Below, in pieces: positions 7,065 through 12,901 of a stretch of DNA of 15,064 nt (positions within the stretch are counted from its first letter, which is position 1; the number at the start of each line of letters is the position of its first letter). The position numbers and the translations under genes are program-made. The notes beneath the pieces were generated by a model that saw only the letters and a program-made list of their open reading frames with translations, was not told where the DNA came from and did no database searches. The stretch lies in NCBI GenBank assembly GCA_937902995.1, contig CALEKY010000126.1:1-15064 (forward strand). The letters run 5' to 3'. The stretch is from an uncultured Sinobacteraceae bacterium (lineage in GTDB: Bacteria; Pseudomonadota; Gammaproteobacteria; Steroidobacterales; Steroidobacteraceae).

Positions 7065-7715
7065 CTAGCGCTTCTGCAATCGGTCGCGCACTGCGGCGAG
7101 ATAAGCGGCGCGTGCCTGTCGGAAATCTTGGTTCTTCGGATCCGTCAGCGAGAGCGCAGCGAGTCCGCGCAAAGTTGCGAGGATCAACGCAGCTTCTGCG
7201 CGCGGTTCCAGATCGGCGCGGATTTGCCCGGCCTCTATCCCTGCGCGCAGCCGCCGCTCGAAAGCAGCAATCGCGCGTGCATTCACCTTGGATAGCGCAG
7301 CCGCCGCATCCTTATCCGTAAGCGCCGCGTTCGCGATCGCCATGAAAGAGCGCCATTGCACGGGATCCCGCTCCACGTCGCCGAGGTAGTACTCGATCGA
7401 GCCGAGCAGGTCTTCGAGCGGCGAGCGCGCCGGCACGTTCGTCTGCACGCGCGCGACATACGACTGCGCGATCGAATCCGTCAGCGCGGCGACGAGCGCC
7501 GCGCGGCTCTTGAAATGATGCGTGGGCAAGCCGCGGCTGTACCCCGCCGCGACGCCGACCGCGGCAAGCGTCAAAGAGTCCAAGCCCTTCTGCGCCACCA
7601 GTTTCACGGCGGCGTCGATCATCCGGCGCTCGGCTTCAGCGCGCCGCGCCGCCTGCGTTCTTCGTACGCGCTGACGCTTGGCGCTTGCAGCCCGCGCAAC
7701 TGTTCTTTTCGCCAT
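7065..7715 (-). CDS. TetR/AcrR-family transcriptional repressor
   Basis: A 216-residue cytoplasmic regulator. After a basic tail of about 27 residues, the helix-turn-helix domain runs through AERRMIDAAVKLVAQKGLDSLTLAAVGVAAGYSRGLPTHHFKSR (about 27-72), which has the family pattern including the G-x-x-x-HHF segment. The rest is an all-helical ligand-binding and dimer domain with IRADLEPRAEAALILATLRGLA near the end. ATG at 7715 has AAGG about 7 bp upstream. It is divergent from the SDR-IclR pair, with only 94 bp between start codons and a palindrome in the middle, so it probably represses itself and the SDR. The ligand is unknown; a catabolic intermediate would be usual. Confidence 0.9.
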   Translation of the reverse strand: MAKRTVARAASAKRQRVRRTQAARRAEAERRMIDAAVKLVAQKGLDSLTLAAVGVAAGYSRGLPTHHFKSRAALVAALTDSIAQSYVARVQTNVPARSPLEDLLGSIEYYLGDVERDPVQWRSFMAIANAALTDKDAAAALSKVNARAIAAFERRLRAGIEAGQIRADLEPRAEAALILATLRGLAALSLTDPKNQDFRQARAAYLAAVRDRLQKR

Positions 7716-7753
7716 CGGTGGCCTTCGTACCTCCCGGTCCTATAATGCACCCA

Positions 7754-7777
7754 TACTTGCTTGTCGTCTAGCAAGTA
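7754..7777. promoter_or_regulatory. Palindromic operator TACTTGCT-N8-AGCAAGTA, likely TetR site
   Basis: The arms TACTTGCT (7754-7761) and AGCAAGTA (7770-7777) are perfectly complementary over 8 bp around an 8 bp spacer. The site sits 39 bp from the TetR start and 33 bp from the SDR start, the classic position for a divergently acting TetR dimer. A TATAAT hexamer at 7741-7746 (plus strand) lies 7 bp to its left; no good -35 partner was seen on either strand. Confidence 0.7.
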
Positions 7778-7809
7778 AGTTATTAAGGCATCTTTGTTGG
7801 GGGGTTTCG

Positions 7810-8646
7810 ATGTCGGCCGCAGCTCCGTTCGTTCGTCCACTCAGTGCTGAATCGCGCGGCGAAGCGCCCGGACGCGCTCGTTTGAAAGACCGGCGCGTCC
7901 TGGTAGTCGGCGGCGGCCAGCGTGTCTTCGATCCGGCAACCGATCCATGCGGCAACGGCCGGGCCATGTGCCGTCTATTCGCCCGCGAGGGGGCGTACGT
8001 CGCAGTTGCGGATGTGAATCTCGCGAGCGCGGAGGAAACCGTGACGGCGATCGCCCGCGAAGGCGGTCGTGCCTTCGCCATCGAGGCGGACGTGTGCAGC
8101 GAGGAGCAAGTCATCCGCATGGTTCAAACGGCCGCGCGCACGATGGGCGGACTCGATGCGATGGTCGTGAACGTCGGAATCGGCGCCGGCGAGCTCGGGA
8201 TCAAGAATCTGAAGCTCGACGATTGGGACAAGACGATCGACACCAATCTACGCGGCCCGATGCTCTGCTGCCGCGAAGCGTTGGATGTGCTGGAGCCCGG
8301 CGGCGCCATCGTCCTGATCTCCTCCACGGCAGCTTTGAAGGCGAGTACGCGCCACGTGGGATATGACGCGTCGAAGGCGGCGCTCGGCGGACTCATGCGC
8401 AACGTTGCCTTGGAAGGCGCACCGAAAGGAATTCGCGTGAACAGCGTTGCGCCCGGGCTCGTCGACACGCCGATGGGTCGAGCTGCAAGCGCGGCGCGCC
8501 CCTCGCGCAATCTCACGCAACTGCCATTCGGCCGTATGGCGACCGCGTGGGAAGTCGCGTATGCCGCCCTCTTTTTCATCAGTGACGAGAGCGTCTACGT
8601 CAATGCCCAGACGCTCGTCGTCGACAGCGGGCGCGTCAACATCTGA
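7810..8646 (+). CDS. SDR-family NAD(P)-dependent oxidoreductase
   Basis: A 278-residue classical short-chain dehydrogenase. I start at ATG 7810, preceded by a run of G (GGGGGG, about 6 bp away); the frame is open further upstream but enters the operator and TetR gene. The Rossmann start VLVVGGGQ (30-37) is followed by a longer than usual loop before GNGRAMCRLFAREGA (48-62). D68 in VADVN suggests NAD rather than NADP. Other marks are EADV (92-95), N121 in a VVNVG motif that replaces the usual NNAG, N146, catalytic S171/S172, Y185 and K189 in YDASK, and VNSVAPGLVDTPM. It probably oxidises or reduces an alcohol/ketone in a catabolic pathway. It is followed after 37 bp by the IclR gene and is divergent from the TetR gene. 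Confidence 0.9.
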   Translation: MSAAAPFVRPLSAESRGEAPGRARLKDRRVLVVGGGQRVFDPATDPCGNGRAMCRLFAREGAYVAVADVNLASAEETVTAIAREGGRAFAIEADVCSEEQVIRMVQTAARTMGGLDAMVVNVGIGAGELGIKNLKLDDWDKTIDTNLRGPMLCCREALDVLEPGGAIVLISSTAALKASTRHVGYDASKAALGGLMRNVALEGAPKGIRVNSVAPGLVDTPMGRAASAARPSRNLTQLPFGRMATAWEVAYAALFFISDESVYVNAQTLVVDSGRVNI

Positions 8647-8683
8647 CCAGGCGCGCCGCATTTTTCGAGTGACGGAGGCTCGC

Positions 8684-9553
8684 ATGACTATGTCTTCGAT
8701 CGCATCGACACCTCGAGCCACCGAGGGCATACGTACGGGTCTGATGCCGCCGACCGGTCCGATCGGTCGCGCCGAGCAGCGGCGAACCGCAGCGTCTCAG
8801 CCCACATCGCATCAGACGATCGAACGTTCGATGCGCATTCTCGAATACCTGTGGTCGCGTCAGGCACCGGTGCGTCTCACGCGCATCAGCCACGCGCTCG
8901 GCATGGATCGCTCGACCGTGCTGCGCATCCTGCAAACGCTCGAGCGGCTCGGCTATATCCATAGAAACGAAGAGACGAAGGCGTACGCGCTTGGATACAT
9001 GAGCCTGCGGCTCGGCTCGCGCAATCGTTTGATGAGCACGAATGCGTGGCACGCCGAGCCGTTCCTGAAGCGACTCGCCGCCGAAACAGGCGAGATCGCC
9101 ACGCTCGGCTCGCTGGAAGGCGTGAGCGTCATTTTTCATCGTTGCATCGCGAGTCCGGATGCACCGCCCGTGCCGCTCGAAGTCGGCGCAGCTTACGATG
9201 CGCACGCGACCGCCACCGGCCGCATGCTTCTCGCAAACCTCTCGTGCGAGGAATTGCGCCGGCTGTATCGCTGCCAGCGGCTGCGACAGTACACGCGTCA
9301 CACGAACGTTTGCTTCGAGACACTGCTCAAGCAGCTTCAGACCTGCTGGGAGCAAGGTTACGCGTTCGAGAGCGAAGAGCTGATCCCGGGCTACGGCAGC
9401 ATCGCGGTGCCCATCGTCAATCCTCGCGGCGTGACCAACGTGGCGATCGGCGTCGTCGCCGCTGCACGGAGCCTCACGCCGACTCGGCGCGCGTGGCTCA
9501 TCGAGCGCTGCATGAGCATTGCGAAAGAAATCTATGCTCATGTGATCCGCTGA
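8684..9553 (+). CDS. IclR-family transcriptional regulator
   Basis: A 289-residue regulator. ATG 8684 is preceded by GGAGG with 5 bp spacing (an alternative ATG lies two codons on). A poorly ordered N-terminal tail of about 42 residues is longer than usual. The winged helix-turn-helix follows: TIERSMRILEYLWSR, then VRLTRISHALGMDRSTVLRILQTLERLGYIHR and the wing YALG (about 46-105). The C-terminal effector-binding domain holds the GYAFESEELIPGYGSIAVPIVNPRG block typical of IclR proteins, where aromatic or organic acids bind. IclR proteins commonly control aromatic, sugar-acid and related catabolic genes as activators or repressors. It is co-transcribed with the SDR (37 bp gap), so probably under TetR control. 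It is the best local candidate to bind the 17 bp motif repeated before three minus-strand transcription units, but this is only inferred. Confidence 0.9.
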   Translation: MTMSSIASTPRATEGIRTGLMPPTGPIGRAEQRRTAASQPTSHQTIERSMRILEYLWSRQAPVRLTRISHALGMDRSTVLRILQTLERLGYIHRNEETKAYALGYMSLRLGSRNRLMSTNAWHAEPFLKRLAAETGEIATLGSLEGVSVIFHRCIASPDAPPVPLEVGAAYDAHATATGRMLLANLSCEELRRLYRCQRLRQYTRHTNVCFETLLKQLQTCWEQGYAFESEELIPGYGSIAVPIVNPRGVTNVAIGVVAAARSLTPTRRAWLIERCMSIAKEIYAHVIR

Positions 9554-9588
9554 AGGCACCCGAATCCCGTCGATCGACGTTTGCGCGA

Positions 9589-11604
9589 TCACCGCGACGC
9601 GTCATCGATGGTGAAGCGCGCCTCGAGCGGAAGATCGCGCGAAGAGGAGCCTACGAATGCACGGTATTCTCCGGTCGGGATTCGCCACGCGTCCTCGTCC
9701 ACGTCCCAAATCGAGAGCGCGAGTCTGTCGAGCGTCAACTCGACACGCTCGCGCTGACCGGGCTCGAGCTTCACGCGGCGCCAACCTGCGAGTCTGCGCC
9801 CCGGTTCGCCGGCATCTCGAGGAAAACCGAGATAGACCTGCGCGACTTCGGCGCCCGCTCGCTTGCCCGTATTCACGACATCGAAGCTGACCCGCACTTC
9901 GCAGCCGTTCGCGTTGACGTGCAGATTTTCGATGCGAAATGTCGTGTACGACAGTCCGAATCCAAACGGGAACTCCGGCGTGCGGTTCGTCGAATCGAAC
10001 CAGCGATAGCCGACGGCGAGCCCTTCGAAGTAATTCACATCCAGCGGCCACGCGGCAGCGAGGTCCGCAGTGGTCATGTTCGGCTTCGGCGGCCGGTAAT
10101 CGGGAATCTGAGCGCGCGGCAGATCCTGCTCCGTGCGCGGGAACGTGATCGGAAGTTTCGCCGATGGATTCGCATCGCCGAACAACAAGTTCGCGATCGC
10201 TTCTCCACCGCGTTGTCCCGGATACCACGCTGCAAAGATGCCTGCCACTTTGCCGGACCACGGCGTCAGCGCAGCGCCGCCGCTTTCGATGACGACGATG
10301 GTGCGAGGGTTCGCAGCAGCGACGCGCTCGACGAGCGCATCCTGATTATCGGGCAGCGACAGGTTCGGTACGTCGCGGGTCTCCGTTCGATGTTGGTGCA
10401 CGAACACGATCGCAACATCGCTTCGGGCGGCAAGCTTCGCAGCTGCGTCGTGGTCTTCGCCGCTCTCATAAACGACTTTCGCCCGCGGCGCTTTCGCGGC
10501 GATTGCCTTCAGCGGAGATGAGGGCGCCCAGATGACCGTGAGCATGCGCTGCAATGCATCTTCCGGCTCCGGCTGCGGGACATAGGCATTACCGCCGATC
10601 GGCAGCACGCGCGATGAGCCGCCTCCCGTCATCACACCGACGTCGGCATGCGCACCGATGACGGCGACCGACTTCAAGCGTCTCGCATCGAGCGGCAACA
10701 AGCCGTCGTTCTTGAGCAGCACGATGCCCTGTTCTGCAATTCGTTGTGCGATCTCGAAGCTCGTCTCGAGGTCCGTGGCCTTCACCTCGGGCGGATGGTC
10801 GATAACGCCCACGGCGAACATGGTGCGCAAAATCCTGTGCACCATGTCGTCGAGACGCGATGCCGGTACGTCGCCTTTCAGCACGGCTTGCTTGAGCGGC
10901 TCGCTGAAATAGCGCTTGCGGAAGAACTCTTGATCGAGGCCTGCGTTCGCGGATTCGACCGTGGAGCGTGCGGCGCCCCAATCCGACATCACCCAGCCTT
11001 TGAAGCCCCACTGGCCTTTGAGAACCGTGTTGAGCAAGTACTCGTTCTCGCACGCATAGACGCCGTTCACTTTGTTATACGAGCACATCACGGAGCCGAC
11101 GCCGCCCTCACGTACCGCGATCTCGAACGGCAACAGATCGATCTCGTGCAACGCGCGTTCCTCGATGATCGAGTTCATGCCGTGACGATTCGTGTCCTGG
11201 TAATTGGCGACATAGTGCTTGACCGTCGCGATGACTCGCTGGTCCTGAGTTGCCCGAAGCACGGTCGCGATCATCTTGCCCAGTTGAAACGGATCTTCGC
11301 TGCCGTACTCGAAGTTGCGGCCGCCCATCGCTTCGCGGATCACGTTCGCGCCGCCGCCGAGGTGCACGTTGAATCCTTTGTCGCGCAACTCGCGTCCGAG
11401 CGTGCGGCCGTAGTCGTAGGCAAGCTCTTCGTTCCACGTGGCCATGAGCGCGAGCGCAGAGGGATACACGGTCGATTCGCCGCTCGTGAGCTGGCCTGTC
11501 ACGCCCATGCCGGCACCCTGCAACTGCAGCGGCGGAATGCCGAGCCGCGGGATACCGGGAATGAAACCCGCGCCGCCGCGTGCTTCCGGCGGAGGCTCCG
11601 GCAT
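9589..11604 (-). CDS. Glycoside hydrolase family 3 beta-glycosidase, catalytic body (N-terminal end frameshifted)
   Basis: The 671-residue body of a GH3 enzyme, which removes non-reducing beta-linked sugars by a retaining mechanism. The barrel domain shows IPGIPRLGIP, ATVKHYVANYQDTNRHGMNS (substrate-binding KH), an ERALHEIDLLPFE helix, SVMCSYNKVNG and GWVMSDWGA, where D208 is the expected nucleophile. The alpha/beta sandwich follows, with VLLKNDGLLPL, then GLSYTTF and a fibronectin-III-like C-terminal domain (about 560-665). The usual Asp in the early DGP/DAS segment is not seen; LQLQGAGMGV has Gly there. The frame has no signal peptide: the matching N-terminus lies in another frame at about 11620-11815. 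ATG 11604 is simply the first start in this frame and has no good ribosome site. Unless recoded or an assembly error, the export signal is lost. Its stop faces that of the IclR gene across 35 bp. Confidence 0.85.
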   Translation of the reverse strand: MPEPPPEARGGAGFIPGIPRLGIPPLQLQGAGMGVTGQLTSGESTVYPSALALMATWNEELAYDYGRTLGRELRDKGFNVHLGGGANVIREAMGGRNFEYGSEDPFQLGKMIATVLRATQDQRVIATVKHYVANYQDTNRHGMNSIIEERALHEIDLLPFEIAVREGGVGSVMCSYNKVNGVYACENEYLLNTVLKGQWGFKGWVMSDWGAARSTVESANAGLDQEFFRKRYFSEPLKQAVLKGDVPASRLDDMVHRILRTMFAVGVIDHPPEVKATDLETSFEIAQRIAEQGIVLLKNDGLLPLDARRLKSVAVIGAHADVGVMTGGGSSRVLPIGGNAYVPQPEPEDALQRMLTVIWAPSSPLKAIAAKAPRAKVVYESGEDHDAAAKLAARSDVAIVFVHQHRTETRDVPNLSLPDNQDALVERVAAANPRTIVVIESGGAALTPWSGKVAGIFAAWYPGQRGGEAIANLLFGDANPSAKLPITFPRTEQDLPRAQIPDYRPPKPNMTTADLAAAWPLDVNYFEGLAVGYRWFDSTNRTPEFPFGFGLSYTTFRIENLHVNANGCEVRVSFDVVNTGKRAGAEVAQVYLGFPRDAGEPGRRLAGWRRVKLEPGQRERVELTLDRLALSIWDVDEDAWRIPTGEYRAFVGSSSRDLPLEARFTIDDASR

Positions 11605-11619
11605 CTCCGGCCTGTGAGG

Positions 11620-11815
11620 CGGGAACGAGAGAGATCTTTTCGTCGATGGTCAGTTGTTCGACGACGAGCCGCGCTCGCTCATCCGGCGAGAGGCGCGAAT
11701 CCATCCAGGGCGCCTGGGCATCGTGGCCCATCGCAATCGGCGTCGCGAATAACACGGCCGACGCCGCGCATCCCCAAAACGTCGAAATGAACCGCGAATA
11801 CCCGGGTGCTCGCAT
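11620..11815 (-). pseudogene. Signal peptide and first segment of the GH3 gene, in a different frame from the body
   Basis: From ATG 11815, with GAGGAGA about 6 bp upstream, the frame reads MRAPGYSRFISTFWGCAASA, then a hydrophobic signal core to about HDAQA. It continues with APWMDSRLSPDERARLVVEQ and LTIDEKISLV, which is the standard opening of GH3 proteins. After LV at about 11624 the expected continuation, usually LVHG and then a proline-rich stretch leading to EARGGAGFIPGIPRLG, is found in the next frame (FPPHRPEMPEPPPEAR). The shift equals one extra base or a loss of two (for example about 8 bp including the HG codons). The original gene therefore spans 11815 to 9589. Confidence 0.7.
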
Positions 11816-11851
11816 GAAATCTCCTCGCGCACAGTGAAGTGGTCTCCCCAA

Positions 11852-11857
11852 ATCGTA
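11852..11857 (-). promoter_or_regulatory. Candidate -10 element of the GH3 gene
   Basis: On the minus strand TACGAT matches TATAAT at four of six positions, placing a start near 11845 and a leader of about 30 nt that includes the ribosome site. No acceptable -35 lies 16-18 bp upstream, which would fit a promoter dependent on an activator at the dyad centred 48 bp from this element. Confidence 0.25.
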
Positions 11858-11896
11858 GGAGGATTGCGCCTCGACGGGAGGGTGCTCGCGGTCAAT

Positions 11897-11913
11897 GTTG
11901 CAACGAGCGCAAC
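11897..11913. promoter_or_regulatory. 17 bp shared operator motif, copy B (GH3 gene)
   Basis: GTTGCAACGAGCGCAAC is a GTTGC-N7-GCAAC inverted repeat, extended by T and A to TGTTGC...GCAACA. It stands 82 bp before the GH3 start and in the 146 bp gap after the FGE gene, showing that GH3 has its own regulatory input rather than only read-through from the sulfatase operon. A TTGACC sequence follows it directly on the minus strand, but with no matching -10. Confidence 0.6.
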
Positions 11914-11961
11914 AGGTGTGCGCTGTGTGGTGAGCTCGAGCTCCCGGAAGGAGGCTCGAGA

Positions 11962-12897
11962 TCATTTCTCGCGCACGACGCAGCGAAATCCAATGTGACT
12001 GGCGGATGTGTCGATCGTTTGCGGCTGACGCGCGGCGGGACGATAGCGCTGACAGTAGTTGGCGGCACAAAGATGCGAACCGCCCTTCAACACCTTTCGA
12101 CCGATACACACCGGCAATGCGGGATCGTAGCTGTCCTCTTCAGCGCCGCCAGTGGGATTCGTCGGAATGCAGCAGCGCTTGCTTTCCTGATCGGCGCGTG
12201 GGGGTGCATACCAGTCGCACGTCCATTCCCAAACGTTGCCGATCATGTCGTACAGTCCGAAGCCATTCGGCGGAAATGCGCGCACGGGAGACGTGCGCTC
12301 CCAACCGTCGAGCAACAAATTGCGCCATGGAAATTCGCCCTGCCAATAATTGGCGAGCATCGCACCGTCGGGCGCGAGCTCATCGCCCCATGCATATTCG
12401 GCATCCTCGAGCCCGCCGCGCGCCGCGTATTCCCATTCCGCCTCCGTCGGTAGCGCCTTGCCTGCCCATGCGGCATAGGCTTCGGCATCGCAGTAAGCGA
12501 TGTGCACCACAGGATGCTCTTCGAGATCGCGAATCGAGCTGTCCGGGCCCAATGGATGACGCCAGTTCGCGCCGGGACGGAATTTCCAACAGTCGAGCAC
12601 ATCGGCGACTGAAAGTGCCGGGTCAGGCGGTTCGAACACGAGAGATCCCGGCACGCTCGCGTAGCTCGGTGCACCAGGGATTGGTCCGACGCCTCGTTCG
12701 GCGAGCGTGCGGTAGCCCGTTGCCTCCACGAATGCCGCGAACTGTCGGTTCGTCACCGGCGTCTCGTCGATCCAAAACCCATCGACGCGAACGCGCCGGC
12801 GCGGGCGCTCCTCCGGGTAGAAGCGGTCCGAACCCATCGTGAACTCGCCGCCCGGCAGCCGGCGCATGCCGCGCAACCGCGCTGCGCGTTCGTTCAT
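11962..12897 (-). CDS. Formylglycine-generating enzyme (sulfatase-activating, FGE/SUMF1 type)
   Basis: A 311-residue protein that oxidises the active-site cysteine of a type I sulfatase to formylglycine, using copper and oxygen. The fold markers are all present: PGGEFTMGSD (15-24), VDGFWIDETPVTNRQFAAFV (38-57), HPVVHIAYCDAEAYAAWAGK, LPTEAEWEYAARGG (149-162), YAWGDE, NGFGLYDMIGNVWEWTCDWY (211-230) and KGGSHLCAANYCQRYR. C277 and C282 correspond to the two catalytic copper-binding cysteines of SUMF1 (C336/C341), and SASHIGFRC ends the domain, so it should be a true FGE and not just a family member. It has no signal peptide, so it works in the cytoplasm. It starts 4 bp after the sulfatase stop, with AAGGAG overlapping the end of that gene: co-transcribed and presumably dedicated to that sulfatase. 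Confidence 0.93.
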   Translation of the reverse strand: MNERAARLRGMRRLPGGEFTMGSDRFYPEERPRRRVRVDGFWIDETPVTNRQFAAFVEATGYRTLAERGVGPIPGAPSYASVPGSLVFEPPDPALSVADVLDCWKFRPGANWRHPLGPDSSIRDLEEHPVVHIAYCDAEAYAAWAGKALPTEAEWEYAARGGLEDAEYAWGDELAPDGAMLANYWQGEFPWRNLLLDGWERTSPVRAFPPNGFGLYDMIGNVWEWTCDWYAPPRADQESKRCCIPTNPTGGAEEDSYDPALPVCIGRKVLKGGSHLCAANYCQRYRPAARQPQTIDTSASHIGFRCVVREK

Positions 12898-12901
12898 CGG
12901 C

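Noticed and set aside
7059..7066. Single TACTTGCT half-site overlapping the TetR stop codon
   Set aside because: An 8 bp match is expected by chance at about this frequency in the window and no second arm is present; not listed as an operator.
9568..9579. Perfect palindrome CGTCGATCGACG between the convergent IclR and GH3 stops
   Set aside because: Considered as a two-way terminator, but as a hairpin it leaves only a short stem, and only TTT follows it; too weak to call.
11890..11895. TTGACC as -35 of the GH3 promoter directly next to dyad B
   Set aside because: No -10-like hexamer lies 16-18 bp downstream (GC-rich GAGGCG region).
11108..12109. 333-codon minus-strand frame overlapping GH3
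   Set aside because: Only its 11620-11815 portion is meaningful (the GH3 N-terminus). The part before 11815 is non-coding upstream DNA and the part after about 11617 is the wrong frame of GH3.
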